The translations under genes were made by a program, and so were the position numbers. Shown here piece by piece: positions 49,482 through 58,211 of a stretch of 64,000 bases of DNA (within the stretch, counting starts at the first letter, position 1; each line of letters starts with the position of its first letter). Under the pieces are notes generated by a model. The model did no database searches. It was not told the origin of the DNA and saw nothing but the letters and a program-made list of their open reading frames with translations. The DNA comes from Spartobacteria bacterium (lineage in GTDB: Bacteria; Verrucomicrobiota; Verrucomicrobiia; Chthoniobacterales; Chthoniobacteraceae): assembly GCA_021324825.1 (NCBI GenBank), contig JAJPII010000031.1, positions 19,485-83,484 on the forward strand. Reading direction: 5' to 3'.

Positions 49482-49892
49482 GTGAAATGGAGACTTCAGC
49501 TCTACGCCGCTTCCGGGCATCGCATCCGGTTCAGCGGGCGCTTGCTTATCTACATTGCCGTCTGGCTCCTCGCCGTATTGGCGTTTGAGGTGTTCCTTCA
49601 GCCCGAAGGCCTTACCGAAACCGACCTTACTCCCTTTCAGCAGCGCATCCGTTTGCCGCTTTATACACCGCTTATGGCCGTCCTCGGGCTTGCGCAGTCC
49701 GTCACCTGGCCGGCTATTCCCACCCCGTTCGACCTTTGCGGCGCGGCCGCCTGTTTTGGTCTCCATGCCATCGCCGCACTTACCCGCTCTCGCCGGAGTT
49801 CCCTCATCGCATTCACTTGCGTGCAGGCGCTGCTTCTTACCGCTTCCGTCGTTTATTATGTACGTTTGTGCCGACTGCCAAGCGGCGGATGA
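49482..49892 (+). CDS. Small membrane protein of unknown function
   Basis: A 136-residue protein with three hydrophobic segments (about 20-40, 62-78 and 105-125) and a GTG start. Sequence such as LLIYIAVWLLAVLAFEVFL and SSLIAFTCVQALLLTASVVYYV indicates a membrane protein. No family recognised. It begins 75 bases after the repeat element and ends four bases before the next gene, so the two are probably co-transcribed. Confidence 0.6.
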   Translation: MKWRLQLYAASGHRIRFSGRLLIYIAVWLLAVLAFEVFLQPEGLTETDLTPFQQRIRLPLYTPLMAVLGLAQSVTWPAIPTPFDLCGAAACFGLHAIAALTRSRRSSLIAFTCVQALLLTASVVYYVRLCRLPSGG

Positions 49893-49895
49893 ACT

Positions 49896-50342
49896 ATGAA
49901 ATCCGCTGTATTCATAATTTTGACCTGTGCATTCTGCGCGCTCGGGCCACGCCTATCTGCCGCTGAAACGCCGGACCCGAAGACCCTTTCCGCCGACTTC
50001 AAGCGACTGGATGCTCTCCGGCGCGTCTTCGCGGAGACGCAGGCGCACGGCGACCAGTTCGGGGACGCTTTCTGGCGTGCATCCAAGCGTCTGGCGGACG
50101 AGCGCGGCCCCGCTGTGCTTCACGCCGTCATGGCGCGCTCCGAAGAGTGGCGCGGCGGCGAGGAAGGCCTGGTATTCGTGCCGTTGGTTTCGTTGCTGCC
50201 GCGCGAAGCCACCCTCAAAATCCTGCGCCAGTATCAAAGCGCCAAGGGCGAATCAGCCCGGATTTGGGCGGGCGAGTTTATCACCGAGTTCGGCATGTCC
50301 GACACCAGGGAAGCCGTGCGGAAGTATTCCTCGAAGAAATGA
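49896..50342 (+). CDS. Small exported protein of unknown function
   Basis: A 148-residue protein with a signal peptide (VFIILTCAFCALGPRLSA, cleavage near 22-23) and a helical mature part. EGLVFVPLVSLLPREATLKILRQYQ suggests helical repeats of the HEAT-like kind in miniature but nothing diagnostic. It follows the membrane protein gene by three bases. Function unknown. Confidence 0.65.
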   Translation: MKSAVFIILTCAFCALGPRLSAAETPDPKTLSADFKRLDALRRVFAETQAHGDQFGDAFWRASKRLADERGPAVLHAVMARSEEWRGGEEGLVFVPLVSLLPREATLKILRQYQSAKGESARIWAGEFITEFGMSDTREAVRKYSSKK

Positions 50343-50464
50343 CCCGCAGCCGCATTTTTTCATTTCCTGTTTACAGGTTCGCCGGAGGATTGTATTTCAG
50401 AAGGATTGCCAGATCGGTTGCCGCCGCGCGCGCAGCCAGCCCCACACCCCTTTTCTTTTAAAAC

Positions 50465-51445
50465 ATGGACAAAATTCAGAACAAGGACGCGGAGGTCAAG
50501 ATGCTCTCCGACATGCTCCTCATCCGGCGATTCGAGGAGCGCGCTTCGCAGCAATACCAGATGCAGAAGATCGGCGGCTTCTGCCACCTTTACATCGGCC
50601 AGGAAGCGGTCGTCGTCGGCTCGGTCGCGGGCGTTCGGCATGACGATTACATCATCACCGCGTACCGCGACCACGGCCACGCCCTGGCGCGCGGGACGAC
50701 CGCGAACGCTTGCATGGCCGAGCTTTTCGGCAAGGCGACCGGCTGTTCGAAGGGCCTCGGCGGCTCGATGCATTTCTTCGACCGCGAGAATGCCATGCTC
50801 GGCGGGCACGCCATCGTGGGCGGACACGTGCCGCTCGCGGCGGGGTTCGGTTTCGCCAGCCGTTACAAGGGCGAGGACCGGGTGACGCTCTGCTATTTCG
50901 GCGACGGGGCGATCAACCAGGGGGCCTTCCACGAGGCGCTGAATCTCGCGGCGCTCTACAATCTGCCCGTCATTTTCGTCTGCGAGAACAATTACTTCGC
51001 CATGGGGACGAGCGTCACCCGCTCGACGGGGTTGAAGGAGATCGCGGATCGCGCGCGGGGTTACGACATGGGCTCCTGCGCGGTGGACGGCATGGATGTC
51101 CGCGCGGTGCGGGACACTTTTCACGACGTGGCGGAGAAAATCCGCAAGGAGCCGCAGCCGTGGTTCGTCGAGGCGCGGACGTATCGCTACCGGGGGCACT
51201 CGATGTCCGACCCCGCGACCTACCGCACCAAGGAGGAACTGGAGAAATACAAGGAGAGCGACCCCATCGTAAAATTCCGCGCGGTGCTGACGCAGGAAGG
51301 TCTCCTCACGCAGGAGCGCTTTGACGAACTTGACGAGGCGGCGAAGCAGGCGGCGATCGAGAGCGTCAAATTCGCGGAGGACAGCCCCGAGCCGCCGGTC
51401 GAGGAACTCTATAACTACACGTTTGTAAACGAAGGAGCAAAATGA
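50465..51445 (+). CDS. pdhA: Pyruvate dehydrogenase E1 component, alpha subunit
   Basis: A 326-residue subunit of the thiamine-diphosphate-dependent E1 (alpha2-beta2 type). The TPP motif FGDGAINQGAFHEALNLAALYNLPVIFVCENN is near residues 145-175; KGLGGSMHFF and RYRGHSMSDPATYR are further E1-alpha hallmarks. Together with PdhB it decarboxylates pyruvate (a branched-chain 2-oxoacid is the alternative) and acetylates the lipoyl groups of PdhC. First gene of pdhA-pdhB-pdhC-lpd, with a four-base overlap into pdhB. No distinct promoter was identified in the 120-base gap before it. Confidence 0.93.
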   Translation: MDKIQNKDAEVKMLSDMLLIRRFEERASQQYQMQKIGGFCHLYIGQEAVVVGSVAGVRHDDYIITAYRDHGHALARGTTANACMAELFGKATGCSKGLGGSMHFFDRENAMLGGHAIVGGHVPLAAGFGFASRYKGEDRVTLCYFGDGAINQGAFHEALNLAALYNLPVIFVCENNYFAMGTSVTRSTGLKEIADRARGYDMGSCAVDGMDVRAVRDTFHDVAEKIRKEPQPWFVEARTYRYRGHSMSDPATYRTKEELEKYKESDPIVKFRAVLTQEGLLTQERFDELDEAAKQAAIESVKFAEDSPEPPVEELYNYTFVNEGAK

Positions 51446-52452
51446 GCGGCCTGTCCGACCACCCCGAGACGAGGAACATCACTTACCGGCAGGCGTTGAA
51501 CGAAGCGCTGGCCGAGGAACTGGAGCGGGATCCGAACGTCTTCCTCATGGGCGAGGAAGTGGCCGAATACAACGGCGCTTACAAGGTCAGCCAGGGGTTG
51601 CTCGAAAAATTCGGCGCCAAGCGGATCGTCGACGCGCCGATCAGCGAAGGCGGTTTCGCCGGGCTCGGCATCGGCGCGGCGATGCTGGGGTTGCGCCCCG
51701 TCATCGAATTCATGACATTCAGCTTCTCGCTGGTGGCGTTCGACCAGGTGGTCAACAACGCCCCGAACATGATGACGATGTCGGGCGGCCAATTCACCGT
51801 CCCGATCACCTTCCGCGGCCCGAACGGCCCGGCGCATCAACTCGGCGCGACGCATTCGCATTCCACCGAATCGCTCTTTGCGAATTTCCCCGGGTTGAAA
51901 ATCTGCACGCCCGCCACGGCCCGCGACGCGAAAGGGCTTTTGAAAACCGCGATCCGCGACGATAACCCGGTGCTCGTTCTCGAATCGGAGCTTCTTTACA
52001 ACGTCAAGAGCTACGTCGAGCCGGAAGACCAGGAATTGCTCATCCCGCTCGGCTCGGCGGAGATAAGGCGCGACGGCGGCGATGTGACGATCCTCTGCTA
52101 CGCGCAGACGGTCCGCATGGCGGTCGACGCGGCCAAGACATTGAACGCGGAAGGCATCCGCGCCGAAGTGGTGGACCTGCGCTCCATCAAACCGCTCGAT
52201 ATGGAGACAATCCTGACCTCGGTCGCCAAGACCCACCGCGTCGTCATCGCGGAACAGGACAGGCCGTTCTGCGGGATCGGCTCGGAGCTTTGCTACCGCA
52301 TCCAGAAGGAAATTTTCGACGAACTCGACGCGCCGATTTTGCGCGTCGCGCAGGAAGAAGTGCCGATGCCCTACAACGAAGCGCTGGAAAAAGCCGTGCT
52401 TCCGAGCGAACAGAAAATCGTCGACGCCGTGAAGAAGGTCTGCAACGCCTAA
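51442..52452 (+). CDS. pdhB: Pyruvate dehydrogenase E1 component, beta subunit
   Basis: A 336-residue E1-beta. ITYRQALNEALAEELERDPNVFLMGEEVAEYNGAYKVSQGL at the start, VVNNAPNMMTMSGGQ and the C-terminal transketolase domain (VVDLRSIKPLDMETILTSVAKTHR, EVPMPYNEALEKAVLP) are all standard. Pairs with PdhA to form the active site. Coupled to pdhA by ATGA overlap and followed by pdhC after 14 bases. Confidence 0.93.
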   Translation: MSGLSDHPETRNITYRQALNEALAEELERDPNVFLMGEEVAEYNGAYKVSQGLLEKFGAKRIVDAPISEGGFAGLGIGAAMLGLRPVIEFMTFSFSLVAFDQVVNNAPNMMTMSGGQFTVPITFRGPNGPAHQLGATHSHSTESLFANFPGLKICTPATARDAKGLLKTAIRDDNPVLVLESELLYNVKSYVEPEDQELLIPLGSAEIRRDGGDVTILCYAQTVRMAVDAAKTLNAEGIRAEVVDLRSIKPLDMETILTSVAKTHRVVIAEQDRPFCGIGSELCYRIQKEIFDELDAPILRVAQEEVPMPYNEALEKAVLPSEQKIVDAVKKVCNA

Positions 52453-52466
52453 CCTGGAAAGCCCCG

Positions 52467-53699
52467 ATGCCTGAGATAAAGATGCCCAAACTGAGCGACA
52501 CGATGACCGAGGGCACGCTTGTCGCCTGGAAAAAGAAAAAGGGAGACGCCGTTTCCGCCGGCGACGTCATCGCGGAGATCGAGACCGACAAGGCGACGAT
52601 GGAATTCGAGTCGCCCGACGACGGCGTCTTCACCGAGATATTCGTGCAGGAAGGCGGCAAGGTCGCCGTGGGCCAGCCGATAGCGCTGGTTCTCGGCAAG
52701 GGTGAAAAAGCCGGCGCTTCCAAGCCGTCCGAACCGAAGGCCGAGAAGAAAAAGGAAGCCGCCGCCCCTGCCGCCCCAAGCCCGGCGAAACCCGCGGGCG
52801 CTCCCGCTCCCGCCGCCGCTCCGGCAAAAGGCGGACGGGTCAAGGCCTCCCCGCTGGCGAAGAAAATCGCCAGGGCCATGGGCGTCGATCTTTCAACCCT
52901 CAGCGGCTCCGGCCCCGGCTCGCGCATCGTTCGGAAGGACGTGCTCGCCGCCGCGGAAGGCAAGCCTTCGCCCGCTCCGGCTGTGGCGGCCATTCCCGCG
53001 GCGGGCGGCCAGAACCGCGTGCCGCTCAGCGGCATGCGCAAGACGATCGCCGAGCGCCTCCTGGCGAGCAAAACGCAGATCCCGCACTTTTACCTGAATA
53101 TCGAAGTGGACGCGGGCGAGTTGATGAAGCTGCGCTCGGAGATCAACGCCGCCGCCGAAAAAGCCGGGCAGGCGAAGCTCACCGTAAACGACTTCGTCCT
53201 CAAGGCCGCGGTTCTCGCCGCGACGCGCGTGCCGAAGGTCAACGCTTCCTTCGACAAGGACGCCGTCATCGAATATTCCGGCATCCATCTCGCGGTCGCG
53301 GTGGCGATCGACGACGGCCTCGTCACCCCGGTCATCCGCGACGCGCAGAGCAAGTCGATCCGCCAGATCAGCGACGCGGTCAAAGACCTCGCGGCCCGCG
53401 CCCGCTCGAAGAAACTCAAGCCGGACGAATACCAGGGCGGCACCTTCACCGTCTCCAACCTCGGCAGCTACGGCATCGAGACCTTCTCGGCCATCATCAA
53501 TCCGCCGCAAGCGATGATCCTCAGCATCGGAGCCATCGTGAAGAAGCCCGTCGTCAACGCGAAAAACGAGATCGTCCCCGGCCAGCGGATGTTCGTCGGC
53601 ATGAGTTGCGACCATCGCGTCGTGGACGGGGCGATAGGCGCGCAGTACCTCGCGGAACTCCGAAGCCTGCTCGAGAACCCGGCCCTCATGCTTATCTAA
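52467..53699 (+). CDS. pdhC: Dihydrolipoyllysine acetyltransferase E2
   Basis: A 410-residue E2 core. One lipoyl domain (1-80) carries the modified Lys in IETDKATMEFESP; an Ala/Pro-rich linker (about 85-135) leads to the subunit-binding domain (KASPLAKKIARAMGVDLSTL); the catalytic domain begins near 180 and has the CoA-acyltransferase His/Asp motif SCDHRVVDGAIG near its end. It accepts acetyl groups from PdhAB and passes them to CoA. The single lipoyl domain would be made by LipA (3265-4152). ATG at 52467 gives MPEIKMPKLSDTM, the usual E2 start. Confidence 0.95.
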   Translation: MPEIKMPKLSDTMTEGTLVAWKKKKGDAVSAGDVIAEIETDKATMEFESPDDGVFTEIFVQEGGKVAVGQPIALVLGKGEKAGASKPSEPKAEKKKEAAAPAAPSPAKPAGAPAPAAAPAKGGRVKASPLAKKIARAMGVDLSTLSGSGPGSRIVRKDVLAAAEGKPSPAPAVAAIPAAGGQNRVPLSGMRKTIAERLLASKTQIPHFYLNIEVDAGELMKLRSEINAAAEKAGQAKLTVNDFVLKAAVLAATRVPKVNASFDKDAVIEYSGIHLAVAVAIDDGLVTPVIRDAQSKSIRQISDAVKDLAARARSKKLKPDEYQGGTFTVSNLGSYGIETFSAIINPPQAMILSIGAIVKKPVVNAKNEIVPGQRMFVGMSCDHRVVDGAIGAQYLAELRSLLENPALMLI

Positions 53700-53708
53700 T
53701 CTAATTCT

Positions 53709-55085
53709 ATGGCGTACGATCTCATTGTTATCGGCGGCGGCCCGGCGGGATACGTCGGCGCGATTCGCGCGGCCCAGCTCGGCAAGAAGGTGGCCTGCGT
53801 CGAAAAGGAACGCGCCGGCGGCATCTGCCTGAACTGGGGGTGCATCCCGACCAAATCCCTGTTGCGCAACGCGGAGCTTTATCACCTGATGAGCCATCGC
53901 GCCGCCGACTTCGGCTTCTCCTTCGACAACCTGAAATTCGATTGGGCCAAGGTCATCAAGCGCAGCCGCACCATCTCGGACAAGCTCGCGGGCGGCATCG
54001 AGTTCCTTTTCCGCAAAAACAAGGTGGACTACATCCTCGGCGAGGCCTCGATCCCCAAGGCGGGAAGCGTCCACGTCAAGAAAAAGGACGGGAAGGAAGA
54101 GACCCTGGAAGCGAAGAAAATCCTCGTCGCGACGGGCGTGGTGACGCGCGCGATGCCCGGGTTTCCCTTCAACGGCAAAACGGTCATCGGGAGCCGCGAA
54201 GCGATGATCCTCGATCCGCAGCCAAAGAGCCTCGTCGTCATCGGCGCGGGCGCCATCGGGGTCGAGTTCGCGTATTTCTACAATACCTTCGGCACGAAGG
54301 TCACGGTGGTCGAGATGATGCCGAACATCCTCCCGGTCGAGGATACGGAAGTCAGCGTGGCGCTGGAGAAATCCCTGACGAAACAAGGCATCCGCCTTCT
54401 GACGAACACGAAAGTCAGCAAGGGCGAGGTCGCGGGGAGCGGAGTCAAGATTTCCGTCGAGGGGCAGAAAGCGGAAACGCTGGAAGCCGATGTCTGCCTC
54501 GTCGCGATCGGCGTCGCGCCGCAGCTTCCGGGCGGCTTGCAGTTGAAGGTCGACCAGCGCGGCTACATCAGCACCGGCGATAATTATGAAACCAGCGTCC
54601 CGGGCGTCTACGCGGCGGGCGACATCATCGGGCCGCCCTGGCTGGCGCACGTCGCGAGTTACGAGGCGATCCAGGCCGTCGAGGGGATGTTCACGAGCCA
54701 CAAGCCCAAAAAGGTCACCTTCTTCCCCGGCTGCACGTACTGCCAGCCGCAGGTCGCCAGCGTCGGCCTCACGGAACGGGCCGCGAAGGAGCAGGGCAAG
54801 AAATTCAAGGTGGGCAAATTCCCGTTCCAGGCCAGCGGCAAGGCGCTGGCTGTCGGCGAGAGCGACGGGTTCGTGAAGCTTCTCATCGGCGAGCCGGACG
54901 GTGAAATCCTGGGCGCGCACATCATCGGCGCGGAAGCCACGGAACTCATCGCGGAACTCGGCCTCGCGATAACGCTCGAAGCCACGCACGAGGAGATCGA
55001 AGCGACCATCCACGCCCACCCAACCTTGAGTGAAGCCATCCACGAGGCGAGCGGCGCGGCATTCGGCGCGGCGATTCATATTTGA
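53709..55085 (+). CDS. lpd: Dihydrolipoyl dehydrogenase E3
   Basis: A 458-residue flavoprotein reoxidising dihydrolipoyl groups with NAD+. FAD-binding GGGPAGYVGAIRAAQLG (~8-25), the redox disulfide GGICLNWGCIPTKS (~39-52), NAD-binding VIGAGAIGVEF (~178) and the active-site His in HAHPTLSEAIHEA (~440) are all present. Can serve PDH and the 2-oxoglutarate dehydrogenase complex alike. Nine bases downstream of pdhC; its stop overlaps the next gene's TTG start by four bases. Confidence 0.96.
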   Translation: MAYDLIVIGGGPAGYVGAIRAAQLGKKVACVEKERAGGICLNWGCIPTKSLLRNAELYHLMSHRAADFGFSFDNLKFDWAKVIKRSRTISDKLAGGIEFLFRKNKVDYILGEASIPKAGSVHVKKKDGKEETLEAKKILVATGVVTRAMPGFPFNGKTVIGSREAMILDPQPKSLVVIGAGAIGVEFAYFYNTFGTKVTVVEMMPNILPVEDTEVSVALEKSLTKQGIRLLTNTKVSKGEVAGSGVKISVEGQKAETLEADVCLVAIGVAPQLPGGLQLKVDQRGYISTGDNYETSVPGVYAAGDIIGPPWLAHVASYEAIQAVEGMFTSHKPKKVTFFPGCTYCQPQVASVGLTERAAKEQGKKFKVGKFPFQASGKALAVGESDGFVKLLIGEPDGEILGAHIIGAEATELIAELGLAITLEATHEEIEATIHAHPTLSEAIHEASGAAFGAAIHI

Positions 55086-56368
55086 AATCGAAACTCCTTC
55101 TCCTTTTCGTCGTCGCGGCGCTTCCGCTCGCCGGCTGCAAGAAACTGACGGCCCTCCTCCACCGGATACCCGGCGCGCCCCAGGCGGCTTCCACGCCCGC
55201 CGCGCAGCCCGCGGTGAGACCCGCGACGGCAGCCGCCCCCGCCGCGCCCAAGCCCGTCACGATCCACGCGATCAACAAGGCCGCCTCGGCCATCGTCTTC
55301 TGCTACCACAACATCGAGGACAACAGCAAAATGAAGGCGCTGACGATCGCGCCCGCCGAATTCACGCGCGAGATGCAGGCGATCAAGGACGCGGGCATCA
55401 CGGTCATCCCGATGCAGCAATTCCTCGCGTTCCGCCGCGGCGAGAAGGATATGCCCGCCCGGAGCGCGGTCATCACCCTCGACGACGGCTGGGTGTCGGC
55501 CCACGACGTGGCCTGGCCCATCCTGAAGAAATTCAACTACCCGTTCACGCTCTTCATCTACATCAACTACGTCGGCGCGGGAGGGAAGTCGATGTCCTGG
55601 GACCAGCTCAATGAGATGCGCGACGCCGGCGTGGACATCGAAAGCCATACCTATTCGCATTCCGACCTGAAGGCGCCGGGTTTCGGCGTGGACAAGAAGA
55701 CCGCCGCCCTGGTGAGGAAGGATGTCGCCGCGCTCGGCGTGGACGGCTGGCTGCGCAAGGAGATCGTCGGCTCGAAGCAGGTGCTGGAGAAGCAGCTCGC
55801 CATCAAGGTGAACGCCTTCGCCTACCCCTTTGGCAAATACAACGCCAAGTCGCGGGAACTGGTGAAGGAAGCCGGCTATGAGGCGGCCTTCACCGTTTAC
55901 GGGCAGCGGATCGGCTATTCCGAACCGCCCTGGGACCTGCTCGGGCGCTACGCGGTCGAAGCCTCCAAGCCGCAGATATTCGCCGACGCCTTGAGGGTCA
56001 TGAGCGGCCCCGCCTCCTCCGCGCCCGAAGTCGCGCAACTCGCCGCCGCCTCGATGATCACGGAACCGACGGACGGCGCCACGATCAGCGATCCGCGGCC
56101 CGTCATCCGGGCGAACCTGGCGACGATGGGCGACGTCGAGGAGGCCACGATGCGCCTGAGCGGTCTCGGACAGGTGCCCGCGAAATACGACGCCGCCACC
56201 AAGACAATCTCCTTCCAGCCGCCGGACAAGCTCAAGGAGCCCAGTTACTCGGTCATCATCTCGGCCAAAACCAAGGCGGGGCAGAGAGTCGAGACGCGCT
56301 GGACCTTTAATTTTAACCCGTCCGCGAAGCCCGGCGCGCAGGCTGAAACGCCGCTCCCGCCGCGCTAG
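55082..56368 (+). CDS. Lipoprotein polysaccharide deacetylase
   Basis: A 428-residue NodB-fold deacetylase anchored by a lipoprotein signal (FVVAALPLAGCKK, Cys near 19). The catalytic motif ITLDDGWVSAHDVAWPILKKF (Asp-Asp) is near 135 and the metal His pair in IESHTYSHSDL near 180; a C-terminal beta-sandwich (about 320-415) follows. It would remove acetyl groups from an envelope glycan in the periplasm. The TTG start overlaps the lpd stop (TTGA), coupling it to the pdh operon. An Ala/Pro linker (residues 30-60) lies between the anchor and the enzyme. Confidence 0.85.
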   Translation: MKSKLLLLFVVAALPLAGCKKLTALLHRIPGAPQAASTPAAQPAVRPATAAAPAAPKPVTIHAINKAASAIVFCYHNIEDNSKMKALTIAPAEFTREMQAIKDAGITVIPMQQFLAFRRGEKDMPARSAVITLDDGWVSAHDVAWPILKKFNYPFTLFIYINYVGAGGKSMSWDQLNEMRDAGVDIESHTYSHSDLKAPGFGVDKKTAALVRKDVAALGVDGWLRKEIVGSKQVLEKQLAIKVNAFAYPFGKYNAKSRELVKEAGYEAAFTVYGQRIGYSEPPWDLLGRYAVEASKPQIFADALRVMSGPASSAPEVAQLAAASMITEPTDGATISDPRPVIRANLATMGDVEEATMRLSGLGQVPAKYDAATKTISFQPPDKLKEPSYSVIISAKTKAGQRVETRWTFNFNPSAKPGAQAETPLPPR

Positions 56369-56376
56369 CGGACTCC

Positions 56377-57687
56377 ATGTTCTCCCAGCTCTCGGACAAG
56401 CTCCAGGACATCTTCAAGGATCTCCGCGGGCACGGGATCATCAGCGAGCAGAACGTGAATGACGCCATGCGCGAGGTGCGCCTGGCGTTGCTGGAGGCGG
56501 ATGTCCACTACCAGGTCGCGAAGGACTTCATCGCCCGCGTAAAGGAAAAGGCGCTCGGGCAGGAGGTGCTCCGCAGCGTCACGCCCGGCCAGCAGATCGT
56601 CAAAATCTTTCACGACGAGCTGACCGCCCTGCTCGGCGGCGACGCCGCTCCGTTGAATCTCGACAAACCGGGGCGCATCCTCATGGTCGGCCTGCACGGC
56701 GCGGGCAAGACGACCTCCTCCGCGAAGCTGGCTCTCTATTTGAAGAAACAAGGCCGGTCGCCCGTCCTGGTGGCGTGCGATCTCCAGCGTCCGGCGGCCA
56801 TCGACCAACTTGCCACGCTCGGCAAGCAGATCGGCGTGCCAGTCTTCCTGCCGGAACCGGGCGAAAAGAACCTTCTGCGCGTCGCGAAACAGAGCGAGGA
56901 ATGGGCGAAGGAGCAACTCGGCAACGTCGTCATCTACGACACCGCGGGCCGCCTGGAGATCGACGACGCCCTGGTGCAGGAAATCCGGCAGTTGAAGGAA
57001 CAACTGCAACCGGGCGAAGTGCTGCTCGTATGCGACGCCGCCACCGGCCAGCAAGCCGTGAGCGTGGCGACGCACTTCCACGAGGCGCTCGACATCACCG
57101 GCCTCGTCCTCACCAAACTGGACGGCGACGCCCGGGGCGGCGCGGCGCTCTCGATGCGCGAAGTCACCAAACGCCCGATCAAGTTCGCGGGCGTGGGCGA
57201 AAAGCTGGAGCAATTCGAGCCGTTTTATCCCGAGAGGCTCGCCGGGCGCATCCTGGGGATGGGCGACATCCTCGGCCTGGTGGAACGCGCGGCGGAAGCC
57301 ATCGACGAGGAGGAAGCGCTGCGGATGGAGAAGAAGATGCGCACCGCCACCTTCGACTTCAACGACTTCCTGACCAACTTCAAGATGATGCGAAAACTCG
57401 GCCCCTTGGAGAATATCCTTGGCATGCTGCCGGGAATGAGTAATATGAAGGGCTTTTCGGTTGATGAAAAGCAGTTGAAGCGGGTCGAGGGGATAGTCCT
57501 TTCGATGACGATGGAAGAGCGGCGGCGTCCGGATATGCTAAACGCGCGGCGCCGCCAGAGAATCGCCCGGGGCAGCGGCACGTCGGTGAGCGAAGTGAAC
57601 ACCCTCGTGCAACGGTTCGACCAGATGAGAAAGTTGATGAAGAACACAGGCAAAATGAAGAAAATGATGTCCCGCATGAGGACCTAA
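56377..57687 (+). CDS. ffh: Signal recognition particle GTPase Ffh
   Basis: A 436-residue SRP54 homologue that binds signal peptides and 4.5S RNA for co-translational targeting. G-domain motifs: GLHGAGKTTSSAKLA (G1; most Ffh have GLQGSGKTT, so Gln and Ser are replaced), VACDLQRPAAIDQL, DTAGRLEIDD (G3), TKLDGDARGG (G4). The Met-rich M domain (from ~300) carries ILGMLPGMSNMKGF and the RNA-binding RRRQRIARGSGTSVSEVN helix. ATG at 56377 is eight bases past the deacetylase stop. Confidence 0.95.
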   Translation: MFSQLSDKLQDIFKDLRGHGIISEQNVNDAMREVRLALLEADVHYQVAKDFIARVKEKALGQEVLRSVTPGQQIVKIFHDELTALLGGDAAPLNLDKPGRILMVGLHGAGKTTSSAKLALYLKKQGRSPVLVACDLQRPAAIDQLATLGKQIGVPVFLPEPGEKNLLRVAKQSEEWAKEQLGNVVIYDTAGRLEIDDALVQEIRQLKEQLQPGEVLLVCDAATGQQAVSVATHFHEALDITGLVLTKLDGDARGGAALSMREVTKRPIKFAGVGEKLEQFEPFYPERLAGRILGMGDILGLVERAAEAIDEEEALRMEKKMRTATFDFNDFLTNFKMMRKLGPLENILGMLPGMSNMKGFSVDEKQLKRVEGIVLSMTMEERRRPDMLNARRRQRIARGSGTSVSEVNTLVQRFDQMRKLMKNTGKMKKMMSRMRT

Positions 57688-57693
57688 AAATTT

Positions 57694-57951
57694 ATGGCAG
57701 TATCCATCCGACTCCGCAGAGAGGGCTCCCTCAACAACCCGTATTACAAGATCGTCGTCGCGGACAAACGAAGCCCGCGCGACGGCAAATTCATCGAGAT
57801 CATCGGCAACTACGATCCGAAGAAGCCCGGCCACAATTCGAACCTGGACCTGAGCAGGGTCGAATATTGGACGACGCGGGGCGCGCAGCCCTCCGACACC
57901 GTGCGCAGCCTCATCAAAAAGACCAAAAAACTCGCGGCGACCGCGGTTTAA
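57694..57951 (+). CDS. rpsP: 30S ribosomal protein S16
   Basis: An 85-residue protein, MAVSIRLRREGSLNNPYYKIVVADKRSPRDGKFIEIIGNYDP being the typical S16 opening; the tail after residue 65 (RSLIKKTKKLAATAV) is shorter than in some species. Assembles into the 30S subunit early. It lies six bases after ffh, the classical ffh-rpsP pairing. The usual followers rimM, trmD and rplS are not here; khpA comes next. Confidence 0.97.
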   Translation: MAVSIRLRREGSLNNPYYKIVVADKRSPRDGKFIEIIGNYDPKKPGHNSNLDLSRVEYWTTRGAQPSDTVRSLIKKTKKLAATAV

Positions 57952-57971
57952 CTCCGCCGCTCGGGCCCGCC

Positions 57972-58211
57972 ATGGAGGAATTCCTTGAGTTTGTCATCCG
58001 GCAACTGATCGAGTTCCCGGAGGAAATGGTCCTGACGCGGTTGGACGCGCCGCGCAAAGTCACCTTCCACCTGCGGCTCCGGCAATCGGACGTGGGGAGG
58101 GTCATCGGCAAGCACGGGCACACCATCGCGGCCATCCGCGACCTGGTCGGCGCGGCGGCGGCGCGGCACGGGCAGAGGGCCGTCGTCCAGATCGTCGAAG
58201 AACAGGCGTGA
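57972..58211 (+). CDS. khpA: KH-domain RNA-binding protein KhpA
   Basis: A 79-residue single KH domain. MEEFLEFVIRQLIEFPEEM at the N-terminus and the GxxG RNA-binding loop in VGRVIGKHGHTIAAIRDLV (~50) identify KhpA (also called YlqC), a small RNA-binding protein that in other bacteria works with KhpB in cell elongation or division. Twenty bases after rpsP, the usual neighbourhood. Its stop overlaps the next gene's GTG start (GTGA). Confidence 0.93.
   Translation: MEEFLEFVIRQLIEFPEEMVLTRLDAPRKVTFHLRLRQSDVGRVIGKHGHTIAAIRDLVGAAAARHGQRAVVQIVEEQA

Noticed and set aside
47241..49766. Start of the ArnT-like gene extended upstream by ~170 codons
   Set aside because: The extension translates the repeat element and an Arg-rich stretch; the ATG at 49259 begins the first membrane helix naturally.
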